A stretch of 64,000 nt of DNA from Aestuariibacter sp. GS-14 (GCF_006494365.1 NZ_VHIP01000001.1:496001-560000); one strand, 5' to 3'; positions 9,607-19,364 are shown, counted from the stretch's first letter. The notes: a model not told the origin generated them from the sequence alone. Program-made: numbers and translations.

Positions 9607-10620
9607 ATGCTGCATCAACAACCTGCTTCAACCTTGTTTATTCTCACCATTGACACCGAAGAAGAGTGGCAGTGGGATGGCCCTTTTCCGCAGGATAATT
9701 GCCAGGTTGAAAACGTGCAGCGCATTCCACAATTTCAGTCTTTTTGTGAAGAGATGGGTATTCGCCCTACGTATTTTGTCGATTACGCTGTAGCAGCTAA
9801 TCCCAATGCGGTAAAAGCCATTAATCAGGCGCGTCAGAATAATCACTGCGAAATTGGTGCCCATCTGCATCCCTGGTGTAACCCGCCCTATTTTGGCCAA
9901 ACCAATGAAGCAGAATCCCACGTGGTGAATTTGCCATTAGCGCACATTGAAGCCAAGCTGGACGAATTAATGCGGGTTCTCACAGAACAGTTCAATACGC
10001 AGCCCAAATCTTTTCGCACTGGCCGTTGGGGGATCGACAGTAAAGTGCTTACTTTGTTGGCTGAACGAGGCTTCCGCGTCGACTCCAGCGTATATCCGTT
10101 TTACCGAAATGAGTATTTCTCCTGTGAAGGCTCGCCTCTGGTACCTTACTGGCCTGATTTTAATGACCCTTTATCACCCGGCCACCAGCGCCAGATTATG
10201 GAAATTCCGGTTACGGCCGGATTTAACCGTCGGGACTACGGTTTTAGTGAAAAACTACACCGACTCGGAGAAACCGCGCCATTAAAATTACTCCACACCA
10301 TTGGATTATTGTGGCATTCCCGACTGTTAAGAAAAATCTATCTGAGCCCGGAACTAAACGATGAGCAAAATCTGTGCATGCTGGTAGATACAGCCATAAA
10401 GCGCCAGCACCGGGTAATCCATATGTACTTACACAGTTCCAGTCTGATTGACGGCGCCACTGGATTTTTTGAAGAAACCAACTCATTGCAGATTATTTGC
10501 CAGCGTATCCGCGCGACCGTGGAACATTTGCAGCGCCTCACTCCCGTAGAATTTTGTACCATTACCGAAGCGTGCGAGATACTCAATGCCCGCAGTACAC
10601 AACAAGCAGTATTAACATGA
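9607..10620 (+). CDS. Polysaccharide deacetylase-family protein (NodB-like)
   Basis: About 337 residues. Two ATGs compete, 9601 and 9607; AAGGA at 9596-9600 is 6 nt from 9607 and directly abuts 9601, so 9607 is preferred. The N-terminus 'LFILTIDTEEEWQW' supplies the Asp-Thr-Glu of the NodB fold, 'EIGAHLHPWCNPP' the metal-binding His-x-His pair, and 'SFRTGRWGID' a motif-3-like segment. This resembles WalW-type deacetylase-like proteins found in polysaccharide loci. It probably removes acetyl groups from a sugar, or is a related hydrolase. No signal peptide is seen, so it would act in the cytoplasm. It overlaps the downstream FemAB-like gene by 4 bp. Confidence 0.75.
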   Translation: MLHQQPASTLFILTIDTEEEWQWDGPFPQDNCQVENVQRIPQFQSFCEEMGIRPTYFVDYAVAANPNAVKAINQARQNNHCEIGAHLHPWCNPPYFGQTNEAESHVVNLPLAHIEAKLDELMRVLTEQFNTQPKSFRTGRWGIDSKVLTLLAERGFRVDSSVYPFYRNEYFSCEGSPLVPYWPDFNDPLSPGHQRQIMEIPVTAGFNRRDYGFSEKLHRLGETAPLKLLHTIGLLWHSRLLRKIYLSPELNDEQNLCMLVDTAIKRQHRVIHMYLHSSSLIDGATGFFEETNSLQIICQRIRATVEHLQRLTPVEFCTITEACEILNARSTQQAVLT

Positions 10621-11651
10621 AGATAAGACCCGCCACGCCACATGATAAAAATCGTTGGGATGCGTACGTTGAAACACATCCACTGGCCACCCCTTATCAC
10701 CGATTTGCCTGGGGCCAGGCGTGCGAGCAAGCTTATCAACAGCCTATGCAATATCTGATAGCAGAGGACGAGCAACAGCAGTGTTGCGGCGTGCTACCCA
10801 CCATTCAATTTAAGCGTCCTTTTTCTGCAGCAAAAACCATCGCATTGCCCTATTGCGACACCGGTTATGCACTTGCCGACGACGAGGCAGTGCAAACTGC
10901 CCTGCTGCGTCAGTTGGGTGCAGGTGCCGACTACCGTGATGTGCTTCACCAACCCGCCGATCCTGACACATTGCAATCCGGCCAAAAAGTGGTGCTTAGA
11001 CTCCCTTTGCCAGACAACAGTGACGCACTGATGAGCGGATTTAAATCGAAGTTGCGCAGCCAGATTCGCAAGGCTGAAAAAAACGGTTTACACACGGCGT
11101 TGAGTGACAATACCCAGCCACATCTCTCGCTGCTTCCTCACTTTTACGACGTGTACAAGCAAAACATGCGATTACTGGCGTCACCGGCGCATGCGTATTG
11201 CTGGTTTGAGGCCATCGTCAGCGAGTATGCAGACAATGCAAGAGTGTGTGTGGTTTATCAGGGTGATACGCCTATCGGTGCCGGCATAGTGTTAATCAAT
11301 GGTACTGTTGCTGCCATTCCTTGGGCGTCAACCTTGCCTGAATATAACCGTCTTGCGCCAAATATGTTGTTATATTGGTCATTACTGGCGAACGTAACTG
11401 ATGCTGGTATGCAAACCTTTGATTTTGGTCGCTCATCATTTGGTGAAGGTACATTTAAATTTAAGACCCAATGGGGCGCATTGCCTTACTCTTTGAACTG
11501 GCATGATGGTTCATCAGGCAACCAGCCACAGGCTGTGGAAACCGGTCCATCAGGTACTATCAGACAACTGGCAGAAACCCTATGGCCCAAACTGCCATTA
11601 GGGTTCACTGTAGCCATTGGCTCAGCTATTCGGCGTTACATTAGTTTATAA
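10617..11651 (+). CDS. FemAB-related protein, PEP-CTERM system-associated
   Basis: The ATG at 10617 overlaps the previous stop (ATGA); the in-frame extension back to 10497 is read-through inside the neighbour gene. The 344 residues begin 'MKIRPATPHDKNRWDAYV', include 'FKSKLRSQIRKAEKNG' and end with 'FDFGRSSFGEGTFKFKTQWG', the diagnostic end of the XrtA-associated FemAB-like family. FemAB enzymes transfer amino acids from aminoacyl-tRNA to cell-wall precursors; here a comparable transfer to a polysaccharide precursor is inferred. It lies directly before the XrtA-type amidotransferase, as in other XrtA loci. The family call is strong, the reaction unproven. Confidence 0.87.
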   Translation: MKIRPATPHDKNRWDAYVETHPLATPYHRFAWGQACEQAYQQPMQYLIAEDEQQQCCGVLPTIQFKRPFSAAKTIALPYCDTGYALADDEAVQTALLRQLGAGADYRDVLHQPADPDTLQSGQKVVLRLPLPDNSDALMSGFKSKLRSQIRKAEKNGLHTALSDNTQPHLSLLPHFYDVYKQNMRLLASPAHAYCWFEAIVSEYADNARVCVVYQGDTPIGAGIVLINGTVAAIPWASTLPEYNRLAPNMLLYWSLLANVTDAGMQTFDFGRSSFGEGTFKFKTQWGALPYSLNWHDGSSGNQPQAVETGPSGTIRQLAETLWPKLPLGFTVAIGSAIRRYISL

Positions 11652-11665
11652 ATCGGGAGAGCCTT

Positions 11666-13564
11666 ATGTGCGGCATTGCAGGATTTAGTCGTTTTCAATT
11701 CGAAGCCGGGGATGAGTCACTTCTGACCAGCATGGGCCAGGCCATACTGCACCGAGGCCCCGATGCTGGCGGTACCTACATAGATGAACATGTTGGATTA
11801 TGTCACCGCCGTCTGAGTATTCTGGATTTGTCTGCTGCAGGCAACCAACCGATGTTCAGTAAAGATCAGCGCTACGTTATTGTCTTCAATGGTGAAATTT
11901 ACAATTTTCTGGAGCTGCGTGCCGCGCTGGAAACGGAAGGTCACGTATTTTCAACCCACACCGATACCGAAGTCATTATTGCCCTGTATGCCAAAATGGG
12001 CGTGGAATGCCTTGCTGAACTCAACGGTATGTTTACCTTTGCTATCTGGGATAAACAAGAGCATACGCTGTTTATTGCCAGGGACAGAATGGGTAAAAAA
12101 CCGCTGTATTACACCTATGAACAAGGCAAGCTGGCTTTTGCATCGGAAATCAAAGCCCTGCTGCCTGTACCATTTGTAGAACGCGAGATTCGAGATGACG
12201 CGGTATACGACTTTTTTGCGTATCAGTATATCCCTGATCCAAAAACCATATTCAAAGGTGTGCACAAGTGTCCACCTGCTCACTACATGTTTTACAAGAA
12301 TGGAGAATTGACCTGTCAGCAATACTGGGATGTTGATTTCAGTAAGGTAAGTCAGGCCAGTGAAGAGGAACTCACCAACCAACTTCGGGATTTAACCGCC
12401 CATTGCACACGCCAGCGCATGATTGCAGATGTGCCGTTAGGTGCCTTTTTAAGCGGTGGAGTGGACTCCAGCGGCGTGGTCGCCATGATGGCACAACAGT
12501 CTGAAAGTCCGGTAAAAACGTGTTCTATCGGATTCGACGAAAAGCGTTTTAATGAAACCGAATTTGCCAGAATTGTCGCTGAACAGTACCACACCGAGCA
12601 CCACGAATTCATTGTGCACGATAATGTAAGTGATAATCTTGAACACATTGTCAGCTTTTTTGACGAGCCCTTTGCCGATCCGTCATTGGTACCCACTTAT
12701 TTTGTATCGAAGCTAGCACGTCAGGAAGTCACGGTAGCGATTGCCGGTGATGGTGGTGATGAAGTATTTGCAGGCTACGAAAAATACAGCATTGACGCCA
12801 TTGAAAACGATTTGCGCAACAAGGTACCAACATGGATAAGAAAAGCCATTTTGCCTAAAGTGGCCAATTTAGTGGCGGGCTCAGGTATTTCCGTGTTGAA
12901 AAAAGTGAAGTCGTTGTGCGATAGCTTGTCGTGTGATCCAGCTATGGGATTTTATATCACTAACTCACAAATCGACGACCGTCAGTGGCAACAGCTCGTG
13001 AAGCCCGATTTTGCCGCCAAGCTAGGCGCTTATCATCCCAGTAAAATTACCCTGGACGCTTATGAAAAAGCCAATGGTCCCGACCATTTGTCGCGTATTT
13101 TGTATACCGACATGAAAACCTATTTACCAGGCGGCATTCTGGTAAAAGTGGATCGCATGAGCATGGCACACTCACTTGAAGTGCGCGCGCCAATTTTAGA
13201 TCGCGACGTGATTGAGTTTGCAGCCACCGTACCGTCTGCTTTCAAATTCAAAAACGGCGAGAAAAAACACATTTTAAAAGAAGCATTTAAACCGCTTCTT
13301 CCAAACGACATTCTGTACCGTAAAAAAATGGGCTTTTCAGTACCGCTCGACCAATGGCTTCGGGACGAAATTAAAGCCATCGCAGAAAAATATTTGTTTG
13401 CTGAACAAGCAGGCTTGCTCACTTATTTTAATGCCAGTGCCATCAAACAGTTATGGAACCAGCATCAATCGGGTTCTCACCAGCACGGTACGGTTTTGTG
13501 GAGCTTGCTGATGTTTGAAATGTGGTATCAGCGTTATATGAATAACACCGGAAAAGCCGCGTGA
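11666..13564 (+). CDS. XrtA/PEP-CTERM system amidotransferase (asparagine synthase-like)
   Basis: A 632-residue class II glutamine amidotransferase. The N-terminal Ntn domain starts 'MCGIAGFSRF' with catalytic Cys2 and contains 'ILHRGPDAGG'; the synthetase domain has the PP-loop 'SGGVDSS' at residues 263-269 and 'AGDGGDEVFAGY'. It resembles AsnB, but members in XrtA loci form a distinct clade thought to amidate sugars or modify the polymer. GGGAG lies upstream of the ATG. The next gene starts with GTG overlapping its stop (GTGA). True asparagine synthesis cannot be excluded from sequence alone, but context favours a polysaccharide role. Confidence 0.9.
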   Translation: MCGIAGFSRFQFEAGDESLLTSMGQAILHRGPDAGGTYIDEHVGLCHRRLSILDLSAAGNQPMFSKDQRYVIVFNGEIYNFLELRAALETEGHVFSTHTDTEVIIALYAKMGVECLAELNGMFTFAIWDKQEHTLFIARDRMGKKPLYYTYEQGKLAFASEIKALLPVPFVEREIRDDAVYDFFAYQYIPDPKTIFKGVHKCPPAHYMFYKNGELTCQQYWDVDFSKVSQASEEELTNQLRDLTAHCTRQRMIADVPLGAFLSGGVDSSGVVAMMAQQSESPVKTCSIGFDEKRFNETEFARIVAEQYHTEHHEFIVHDNVSDNLEHIVSFFDEPFADPSLVPTYFVSKLARQEVTVAIAGDGGDEVFAGYEKYSIDAIENDLRNKVPTWIRKAILPKVANLVAGSGISVLKKVKSLCDSLSCDPAMGFYITNSQIDDRQWQQLVKPDFAAKLGAYHPSKITLDAYEKANGPDHLSRILYTDMKTYLPGGILVKVDRMSMAHSLEVRAPILDRDVIEFAATVPSAFKFKNGEKKHILKEAFKPLLPNDILYRKKMGFSVPLDQWLRDEIKAIAEKYLFAEQAGLLTYFNASAIKQLWNQHQSGSHQHGTVLWSLLMFEMWYQRYMNNTGKAA

Positions 13565-14679
13565 GTAAAGCCTTCAACGTAATGCATATTACCTATGACA
13601 TGCGCATAGGTGGCACGGAGATGGTGATCAGGAACCTGATCGAGGGATTTAACAACCCGCTTGTTCGCATGTCTGTGTTTTGTATCGAGGAACCATTGGG
13701 CCCTTGGGGGCAGGATTTAGCGAGTAAAGGCATATCTATTACCACGGTAGCAAGACAACCCGGTTTCGATCGCTCGCTCATAAAAGCAATTCGGCATCAT
13801 ATAAAGCATAACAATATCGATATTATCCATTGCCACCAGTACACCCCCTGGGTTTACGGTGTATTAGCGGCAGCCGGACTCAATACCCGGGTGATATTTA
13901 CTGAACACGGCCGTTTCTACCCCGATTTTGGCACATGGAAACGCAAACTAATCAATCCGGTTCTGGCTTGGTTTACCGATGCCAGTACGGCCATTTCAGC
14001 GGCTACAAAGCAGGCACTCATTACTCATGAACATCTTTCTGCCAGTAAGATTGAAGTGATTTATAACGGTATCCAACCGGTTAGCCCGGTCACCATTGAT
14101 GAACAAGCCGCGCTAAAATCAGCGCTGGGCATAACAAAAGATCAAACAGTATTTGGCACCATTGCCCGATTTGATCCGATAAAAAATCACCTCATGATGT
14201 TGCGCGCGTTTAAGGATGTACTCAATGCGGGGGTGAATGCGGTGTTGGTGATAGTTGGCGATGGCGAAATGCGCGACGCTATTACAGCATTAATTGATGA
14301 ATTGGACATTGGCAATCAGGTGATCTTAACGGGTTATCAACCCCAACCTGCCAGATACCTGTCGATTATGGATATATTCCTGTTGTCGTCTTTTAGCGAA
14401 GGGACATCAATGACACTGCTTGAAGCCATGTCACTGGGCAAGCCTTGCGTGGTAACTGATGCGGGCGGCAATGGTGAAGTGATTGCGCATCGTCAAAACG
14501 GGCTGGTAACAGAGAACGACAACCAGGCGGAGTTTGCCAGCGCGATGCTGGAACTGGTAAACGACTCGTCGCTTTATCAGGCTTACCAACAACAAAGCCT
14601 GGCCCGGTTTAATAACCTGTTTACGGTAGACGCCATGTGCGATGCTTTTCAGACGATTTATACTCGGGTAATGCAGTAA
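13561..14679 (+). CDS. Glycosyltransferase family 4, PEP-CTERM/EpsH1-associated type
   Basis: The start is GTG at 13561, overlapping the amidotransferase stop by 4 bp. The 372-residue GT-B protein has an N-terminal 'HITYDMRIGGTEMVIRNL', where family members carry a G-G-x-E loop, 'HCHQYTPWVYG', a donor-domain start 'VFGTIARFDPIKNH' and the E-x7-E motif in 'EGTSMTLLEAMSLGKPC'. This fits the second sugar transferase (Stp2-like) that accompanies the XrtA amidotransferase in other loci. It acts in the cytoplasm on the lipid-linked repeat unit. Confidence 0.85.
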   Translation: MSKAFNVMHITYDMRIGGTEMVIRNLIEGFNNPLVRMSVFCIEEPLGPWGQDLASKGISITTVARQPGFDRSLIKAIRHHIKHNNIDIIHCHQYTPWVYGVLAAAGLNTRVIFTEHGRFYPDFGTWKRKLINPVLAWFTDASTAISAATKQALITHEHLSASKIEVIYNGIQPVSPVTIDEQAALKSALGITKDQTVFGTIARFDPIKNHLMMLRAFKDVLNAGVNAVLVIVGDGEMRDAITALIDELDIGNQVILTGYQPQPARYLSIMDIFLLSSFSEGTSMTLLEAMSLGKPCVVTDAGGNGEVIAHRQNGLVTENDNQAEFASAMLELVNDSSLYQAYQQQSLARFNNLFTVDAMCDAFQTIYTRVMQ

Positions 14680-14718
14680 ATCCCCCGGTTACCCGCAGGT
14701 GCAAAGTGAGAATGAACT

Positions 14719-17271
14719 ATGACAGCAACCGGTCAACATCCTGTTAAAAAGCGGTTTTGGCATAAACGCCGTATTATTAAATACAGTGTTGTTTCACTGT
14801 TGCTGATCCTGATTTTTTCGTTGTCACCGCTGGTACTCCCCACACATGACTTAAGCCCATCACAGGCGGCTCAAGCTCGTGCGGGCGCAGCCAGAATTAT
14901 CAAGCCGCTGATGTCGGCCAATGAAACCGCCACAATCACCGTCACCAATGAGCAGCTAACAGCCATTTCTGATACGGTAAGCTACACGGTACCAGCCGTG
15001 CAACTTCGTCTGAACAGCAGTGCCATGGGCATATTAATGGCCACGAGTATCACCACCATTCCTGGTACTGTGTACCTGAACGCCCAATGCATGTTAATGC
15101 CCAATCTGGATGGAAAACTGGAATTTACGCAGTGCCGTTTAGGCAGTTTGCCGTTGCCAGGTGTAATGGTTGAATATTTCTTTAAAGGCGTTGCCCGGGT
15201 CTTTTTTGGAGAAGAAGCATTACAAACGCTGAATAATATTCAGTCTAACGCACAGTTAGGCAACGACCGGCTGGTAATTAACTTTAATAAGCCTGGTAAT
15301 TTAAAAGCGTCAGTAGAAGACAGGATCACCGACACCTTTAAAGTGATACAAGAACTTCGGCAAATTGACGGCTCCGATACAGAAACTATCCAGCTATATC
15401 TCGATTACATTCAGTCTCACGCAAAACGCGCAGACAACACCGCCGACCTGGTAGGTAAAACCTTTCTGTTTGCTCAGTCACGCTCGGTAACCGAAGATCC
15501 TGTAGACGAAAACAGTGCAGCGTTGTGGGCGTTAACCATGACCCTGGGCGCTCCAGAATTTGCGCGCATTGTAGCAATGCCGGTTGATTACAGCCTGATG
15601 TTACCGGAGAAATTTGTGCTCAGAAACCGCATGGATTTACGCCTGCACTTTTTCTTTTCTGTTGCACTACGCCTCGCCAGTGAAAAGCAATTAAGTATCA
15701 ATATTGGTAAATTAAAAGAGGTAATGGACTCGGCTCAGGGTGGTTCAGGTTATAGCTTCCGCGACTTAACCGCCGATAAATCCGGTGTGGAGTTTGCCGA
15801 CTTTGCCATATCATCATCCGACAATGCCCGCCGTGTTCAGGCTGTTCTGGCAGGCAGTAAAGATGAAAACCTGTTTATCCCCCTACTGCATGATCTTCCT
15901 GAAGGTTTCAGTGAGAAGGCCTTTCAGCAAACGTTCGGCAGCGAGAGCGATGAACGCTATCTCGCCATGGAAAACACCATAGACGGCCGGATTGCCGCCT
16001 TGCCGCTTTACACCGATAAAGGCACAACAACGATCAGAAGGCCACAAACAGTGGCTTCCAGTGACGCTCCCACTACCAGAGATGATATTGGGTTAAATCA
16101 GCAATGGTATGAAGTTGATACCCATATTCATACCCGTTACTCCGACGGAAATTACTCGGTCGCGCAAATAGCCAGCAAAGCGCGTGATTTTGGCTGTGAT
16201 GCCATTGCTATCACAGACCATGGCGATCAGAACTTAAAGCAGGTGCTGTCAGAGGCCTTTTGGCAGGATTTGAGCACTGCAACAAAGAAAACGCCTGAAT
16301 TAACGATTATGGCCGGACTGGAGTGGAATATTCCGCCATTTGCCGGCCGTGAGCACGTTACCGTGCTGCTTCCTCAAAATGAACAAACCCCTGCCATGCT
16401 AACTGCATTCAGGGACCAATTTGATCATTATGGCAACACTACCCCAGTGGATATCGACGAGTCTGCTGCACTGAAATGGCTGGCGCAACAATACGGCCAG
16501 CAGGCTGATACCCCGGTAATTATGTACAACCATCCTAGCCGCAAAGATACCTCCGAAGGTGAGAATCAGCACGACATGGAAAAATGGTTGAAGTACGGCC
16601 CCTATGTGATTGGCTTTTCTGGCGCACCTGGGCATCAGAAAAAAAGGGGTGATGACAATGGTTCTTATACCTTTAAATTCAAAACCCGGCACGGCTGGGA
16701 TCCCACTATCGCCACACCAGGTAAAGATTGGGATGCGGTGCTGTTAACCGGTCAACAGGTATACGGTGCACGAGCGCCGTCCGATTTTCACAATGACAAA
16801 ATGGATTATTGGCCTTGCGAGTTTTCTACCACCCACGTTCAGGCAAGTAGTCGTGAAGCCCGCCATATACTTGCGGGGTTCAGAAGTGGCCATTTTTGGG
16901 CGCAGCACGGAAAATTCGTCGCGAACCTGACGGCTACCGTTGAAGACAATAATGGCAAAACACTGGCCGAGGCAGGCGATGTAATTTTTACCTCACAAAC
17001 CACATTACAAGCACGACTCACCATAAATCTTGCTGCAAAAGACTGGCAAGGTTTTCCTACGTCGCTGGACGAAGTAACGGCGGTAATAGTTACAGATCAG
17101 GGTGTTGATACGCGCAGCTTCTACCCCGAAACGGCAACGAATCCCTATGTGTTTACGGTTGAGCTGCCCAGAAACAGCTCATTAGTAGCCGTCAGGTGGT
17201 TTGGCAGAAGCATTCAGCCGGAGCAACATCACTATCAGTTTGCAACCAATGCCGTGATGATTCAGCGCTGA
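14719..17271 (+). CDS. Membrane-anchored PHP-domain metallohydrolase with novel N-terminal region
   Basis: An 850-residue protein. Residues about 14-41 form a basic region and one transmembrane segment ('YSVVSLLLILIFSLSPLVL'), so the bulk is probably periplasmic. Residues about 45-460 match no family I recognise. From about 465 a PHP domain begins: H469-x-H471 in 'DTHIHTRYSDG', D500-H501 in 'ITDHGD', then 'GLEWN', 'NHPSR' and 'DFHND', the metal-binding set of CehA/McbA-like PHP hydrolases. A phosphoesterase or similar hydrolytic role on a periplasmic glycan or lipid intermediate is inferred. It is the last gene of the plus-strand run, 39 bp after the GT4 gene, and faces a convergent gene 5 bp away. 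Confidence 0.75.
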   Translation: MTATGQHPVKKRFWHKRRIIKYSVVSLLLILIFSLSPLVLPTHDLSPSQAAQARAGAARIIKPLMSANETATITVTNEQLTAISDTVSYTVPAVQLRLNSSAMGILMATSITTIPGTVYLNAQCMLMPNLDGKLEFTQCRLGSLPLPGVMVEYFFKGVARVFFGEEALQTLNNIQSNAQLGNDRLVINFNKPGNLKASVEDRITDTFKVIQELRQIDGSDTETIQLYLDYIQSHAKRADNTADLVGKTFLFAQSRSVTEDPVDENSAALWALTMTLGAPEFARIVAMPVDYSLMLPEKFVLRNRMDLRLHFFFSVALRLASEKQLSINIGKLKEVMDSAQGGSGYSFRDLTADKSGVEFADFAISSSDNARRVQAVLAGSKDENLFIPLLHDLPEGFSEKAFQQTFGSESDERYLAMENTIDGRIAALPLYTDKGTTTIRRPQTVASSDAPTTRDDIGLNQQWYEVDTHIHTRYSDGNYSVAQIASKARDFGCDAIAITDHGDQNLKQVLSEAFWQDLSTATKKTPELTIMAGLEWNIPPFAGREHVTVLLPQNEQTPAMLTAFRDQFDHYGNTTPVDIDESAALKWLAQQYGQQADTPVIMYNHPSRKDTSEGENQHDMEKWLKYGPYVIGFSGAPGHQKKRGDDNGSYTFKFKTRHGWDPTIATPGKDWDAVLLTGQQVYGARAPSDFHNDKMDYWPCEFSTTHVQASSREARHILAGFRSGHFWAQHGKFVANLTATVEDNNGKTLAEAGDVIFTSQTTLQARLTINLAAKDWQGFPTSLDEVTAVIVTDQGVDTRSFYPETATNPYVFTVELPRNSSLVAVRWFGRSIQPEQHHYQFATNAVMIQR

Positions 17272-17276
17272 TAAAG

Positions 17277-18176
17277 CTATTGTTGTTGGGTGCGACGTCG
17301 CATCCACCAGAGCGGTAATAGAATCATGGCTATGGGTAACACCCATTTCGCCACGTAAGCAAACTTTTCGAAGTAGTATTTTTTGGTGATGAAATGCGAT
17401 GTACCATTCCAGACTTGGTAACCTTCCTTTTGAAGTCCAGATGCTAAAAAATATTCGCCGTCATTCACTCTTCCTAATTGCGTTTGAAAACCGGCAATAA
17501 AATTTTCTGGATTTTGACGATAGAACTCCACTCCGCCTTCGTCTAACACAACACCATAATCAGCGTCTAACAACTGCTTACCTCCATTAATTTCTACTTC
17601 AACCATAACGTGGCCAGGCAAAGTAATAATCTTATTTTTAATATCTTGTTCGTCTAACAGTCCAGACAAGGTCATTGACGCATCGCCACAAATCCCAATC
17701 CCTCTTTCCAGACTCCGGTGAGGATTACTGTAGTGATATCGCTTAAATTCAGGAATCGGCGTAATGACGCCCATTAAAAACAAAATATAATTTTCCCAAA
17801 TTGGTACACGTTGATGATACAAATCAGGCTCAAATTCTTCCCACTCAAGATGAGCAATTCCCGACGCTAATACATATGTGAGTCTTCGAACGTAGTCTTC
17901 GTCTGATTCGTTCGGTTTGCGGACAATATCAACTTTAGTCTGTGAAGGGGAAATTGTAACGTCATTGACACCAAAACGTAGTACATCCGGCTCCAGTCCC
18001 TCGGGACGCAAATCTCGTGTTAATCCGTAAAGATTTATAACAAGAAGGGAGCAGCCCAGAAGGATACTGATATTACTTATAAACTTAATAATACTAGTAA
18101 TTTTATTTGGCACTAAACTATCACTTAAAGTAATGATAACAATATTGTACGGTCCTAGATATCCTGCCACTGGCAT
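17277..18176 (-). CDS. Transglutaminase-like membrane protein
   Basis: About 299 residues from an ATG at 18176; a GTG at 18113 would place the first membrane segment ('SILLGCSLLVINLYGL') at the very N-terminus and is also plausible. The central domain has 'GIGICGDASMTLSGLL' (Cys), 'LPGHVMVEVEI' (His) and 'LLDADYGVV' (Asp), in the order and spacing of a transglutaminase-like Cys-His-Asp triad. A second membrane segment near the C-terminus ('VLPIAMILLPLWWM') is followed by Arg residues, so the catalytic domain is probably periplasmic. It may act as a protease, amidase or cross-linking enzyme on peptide or aminoacyl groups. It converges on the PHP gene and begins the AT-rich section. Confidence 0.65.
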   Translation of the reverse strand: MPVAGYLGPYNIVIITLSDSLVPNKITSIIKFISNISILLGCSLLVINLYGLTRDLRPEGLEPDVLRFGVNDVTISPSQTKVDIVRKPNESDEDYVRRLTYVLASGIAHLEWEEFEPDLYHQRVPIWENYILFLMGVITPIPEFKRYHYSNPHRSLERGIGICGDASMTLSGLLDEQDIKNKIITLPGHVMVEVEINGGKQLLDADYGVVLDEGGVEFYRQNPENFIAGFQTQLGRVNDGEYFLASGLQKEGYQVWNGTSHFITKKYYFEKFAYVAKWVLPIAMILLPLWWMRRRTQQQ

Positions 18177-18479
18177 CTCTGCGCACAACAATCAAAACGC
18201 TATTTCAAAAACGCATAATTTGCTTAACACAGTCATATGACGAATATGACTGCAAGTTATTGCCGCGAGACAACATCTGGGTTAGATGGCCTACACTCAA
18301 GTTCTATCACTTTTTTTAATTATCGCCCGTTAATTCGGTCAACTCAAGCAAGCATTGCAAAGGTGAACAATTGGAATTATTCTTTGTTACGACACGGCTC
18401 CATTCTGTGGTTAATTTGTGCTTGGCTGCCATTGATTGGCTAAGTATTTAAGTAATAACACTAATCAAGACGCAACCAA

Positions 18480-19319
18480 ATGACATCAAGCAACAAAGAT
18501 TTTTTACTCGGCATAGTGATACCACTTAAGTCGAGAATGGTTTCAAATTCCTGGCATGATGTAACCGACGCCCTATCCAAAACACTTAGAAGTATTCTTA
18601 ACCAAACTAATAAACAGGTAAAGACTATTGTAGTCTGCCATGAGGTACCCGGCATCCCTCTCGAAAGTATTGAAAGTATTCAGTTTATATCTGTCAACCA
18701 ATTCCCCCCACCAAATATCAAAGGTCTGGAGAGAAAACAAAGACAGTTATTATATGAAAAAGACCGTACCCAAAAAATCAACATCGGTGTAAAAGCACTA
18801 ATAGAACAAAACTGTACTCACATTTTTAGTCTGGATGCAGATGATCTGATACATCAAGACTTCACTCAAATTATTAAAAATAATGCGCATGCTCAAGCAG
18901 TTTTACTGAAGCGTGGCTATTTAAATTTTCAACAATATAATGTTATCAATCACACCGACAATTTTGATGTTTTCTGTGGTTCCTGCTGCGTTATGAACGC
19001 ATCATCTGTGTATTTACAACGAGACAACAAAGAATACACTATTTTTGAGTGGTATTCTCACCCAAATTATGAACAGTCCTTCAAAATGCTTGGTATAAAT
19101 TACTTTATTCCCGAAGAATACATTGTAATGTATATGCGAGAACATGGAGAAAATATAAGCGCGGACGACGATGCGTTGCCAACACCGTCTCTATCTCTTT
19201 CCTGGAGAGAAATAAAGTGCATCATTTCGAGAATAACATATATAGCGAAACGGTACTTGCTTGCAAAATTTCGAAGTCTCTCAGTTCCCAAAAATATAAA
19301 TTCTCGATTTGGACTCTAA
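18480..19319 (+). CDS. Glycosyltransferase, GT-A fold (GT2-like)
   Basis: A 279-residue protein starting 'DFLLGIVIPLKSRM', with 'LRSILNQTNKQVKTIVV' (the N-terminal beta-alpha-beta unit) and 'HIFSLDADDLIHQDF', a D-x-D-D metal/nucleotide-sugar motif. The C-terminal part is basic and helical ('IAKRYLLAKFRSL'). It is the only plus-strand gene between 17277 and 26000. The 300-bp stretch upstream (18177-18479) holds no convincing gene and probably contains divergent promoters. Low GC matches its minus-strand neighbours and suggests shared foreign origin. Confidence 0.65.
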   Translation: MTSSNKDFLLGIVIPLKSRMVSNSWHDVTDALSKTLRSILNQTNKQVKTIVVCHEVPGIPLESIESIQFISVNQFPPPNIKGLERKQRQLLYEKDRTQKINIGVKALIEQNCTHIFSLDADDLIHQDFTQIIKNNAHAQAVLLKRGYLNFQQYNVINHTDNFDVFCGSCCVMNASSVYLQRDNKEYTIFEWYSHPNYEQSFKMLGINYFIPEEYIVMYMREHGENISADDDALPTPSLSLSWREIKCIISRITYIAKRYLLAKFRSLSVPKNINSRFGL

Positions 19320-19364
19320 TGGTAAATCAGGTAAAATTAATAGTGAGTATAATTCAGCTTTCAG

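Noticed and set aside
10497..10616. N-terminal extension of the FemAB-related protein
   Set aside because: Overlaps the deacetylase gene and reads as out-of-frame coding sequence; the ATGA overlap at 10617 is the natural start.
18237..18443. 68-codon plus-strand open frame between the transglutaminase-like and GT-A genes
   Set aside because: No ribosome-binding site, no recognisable motif and odd composition; more likely promoter DNA.
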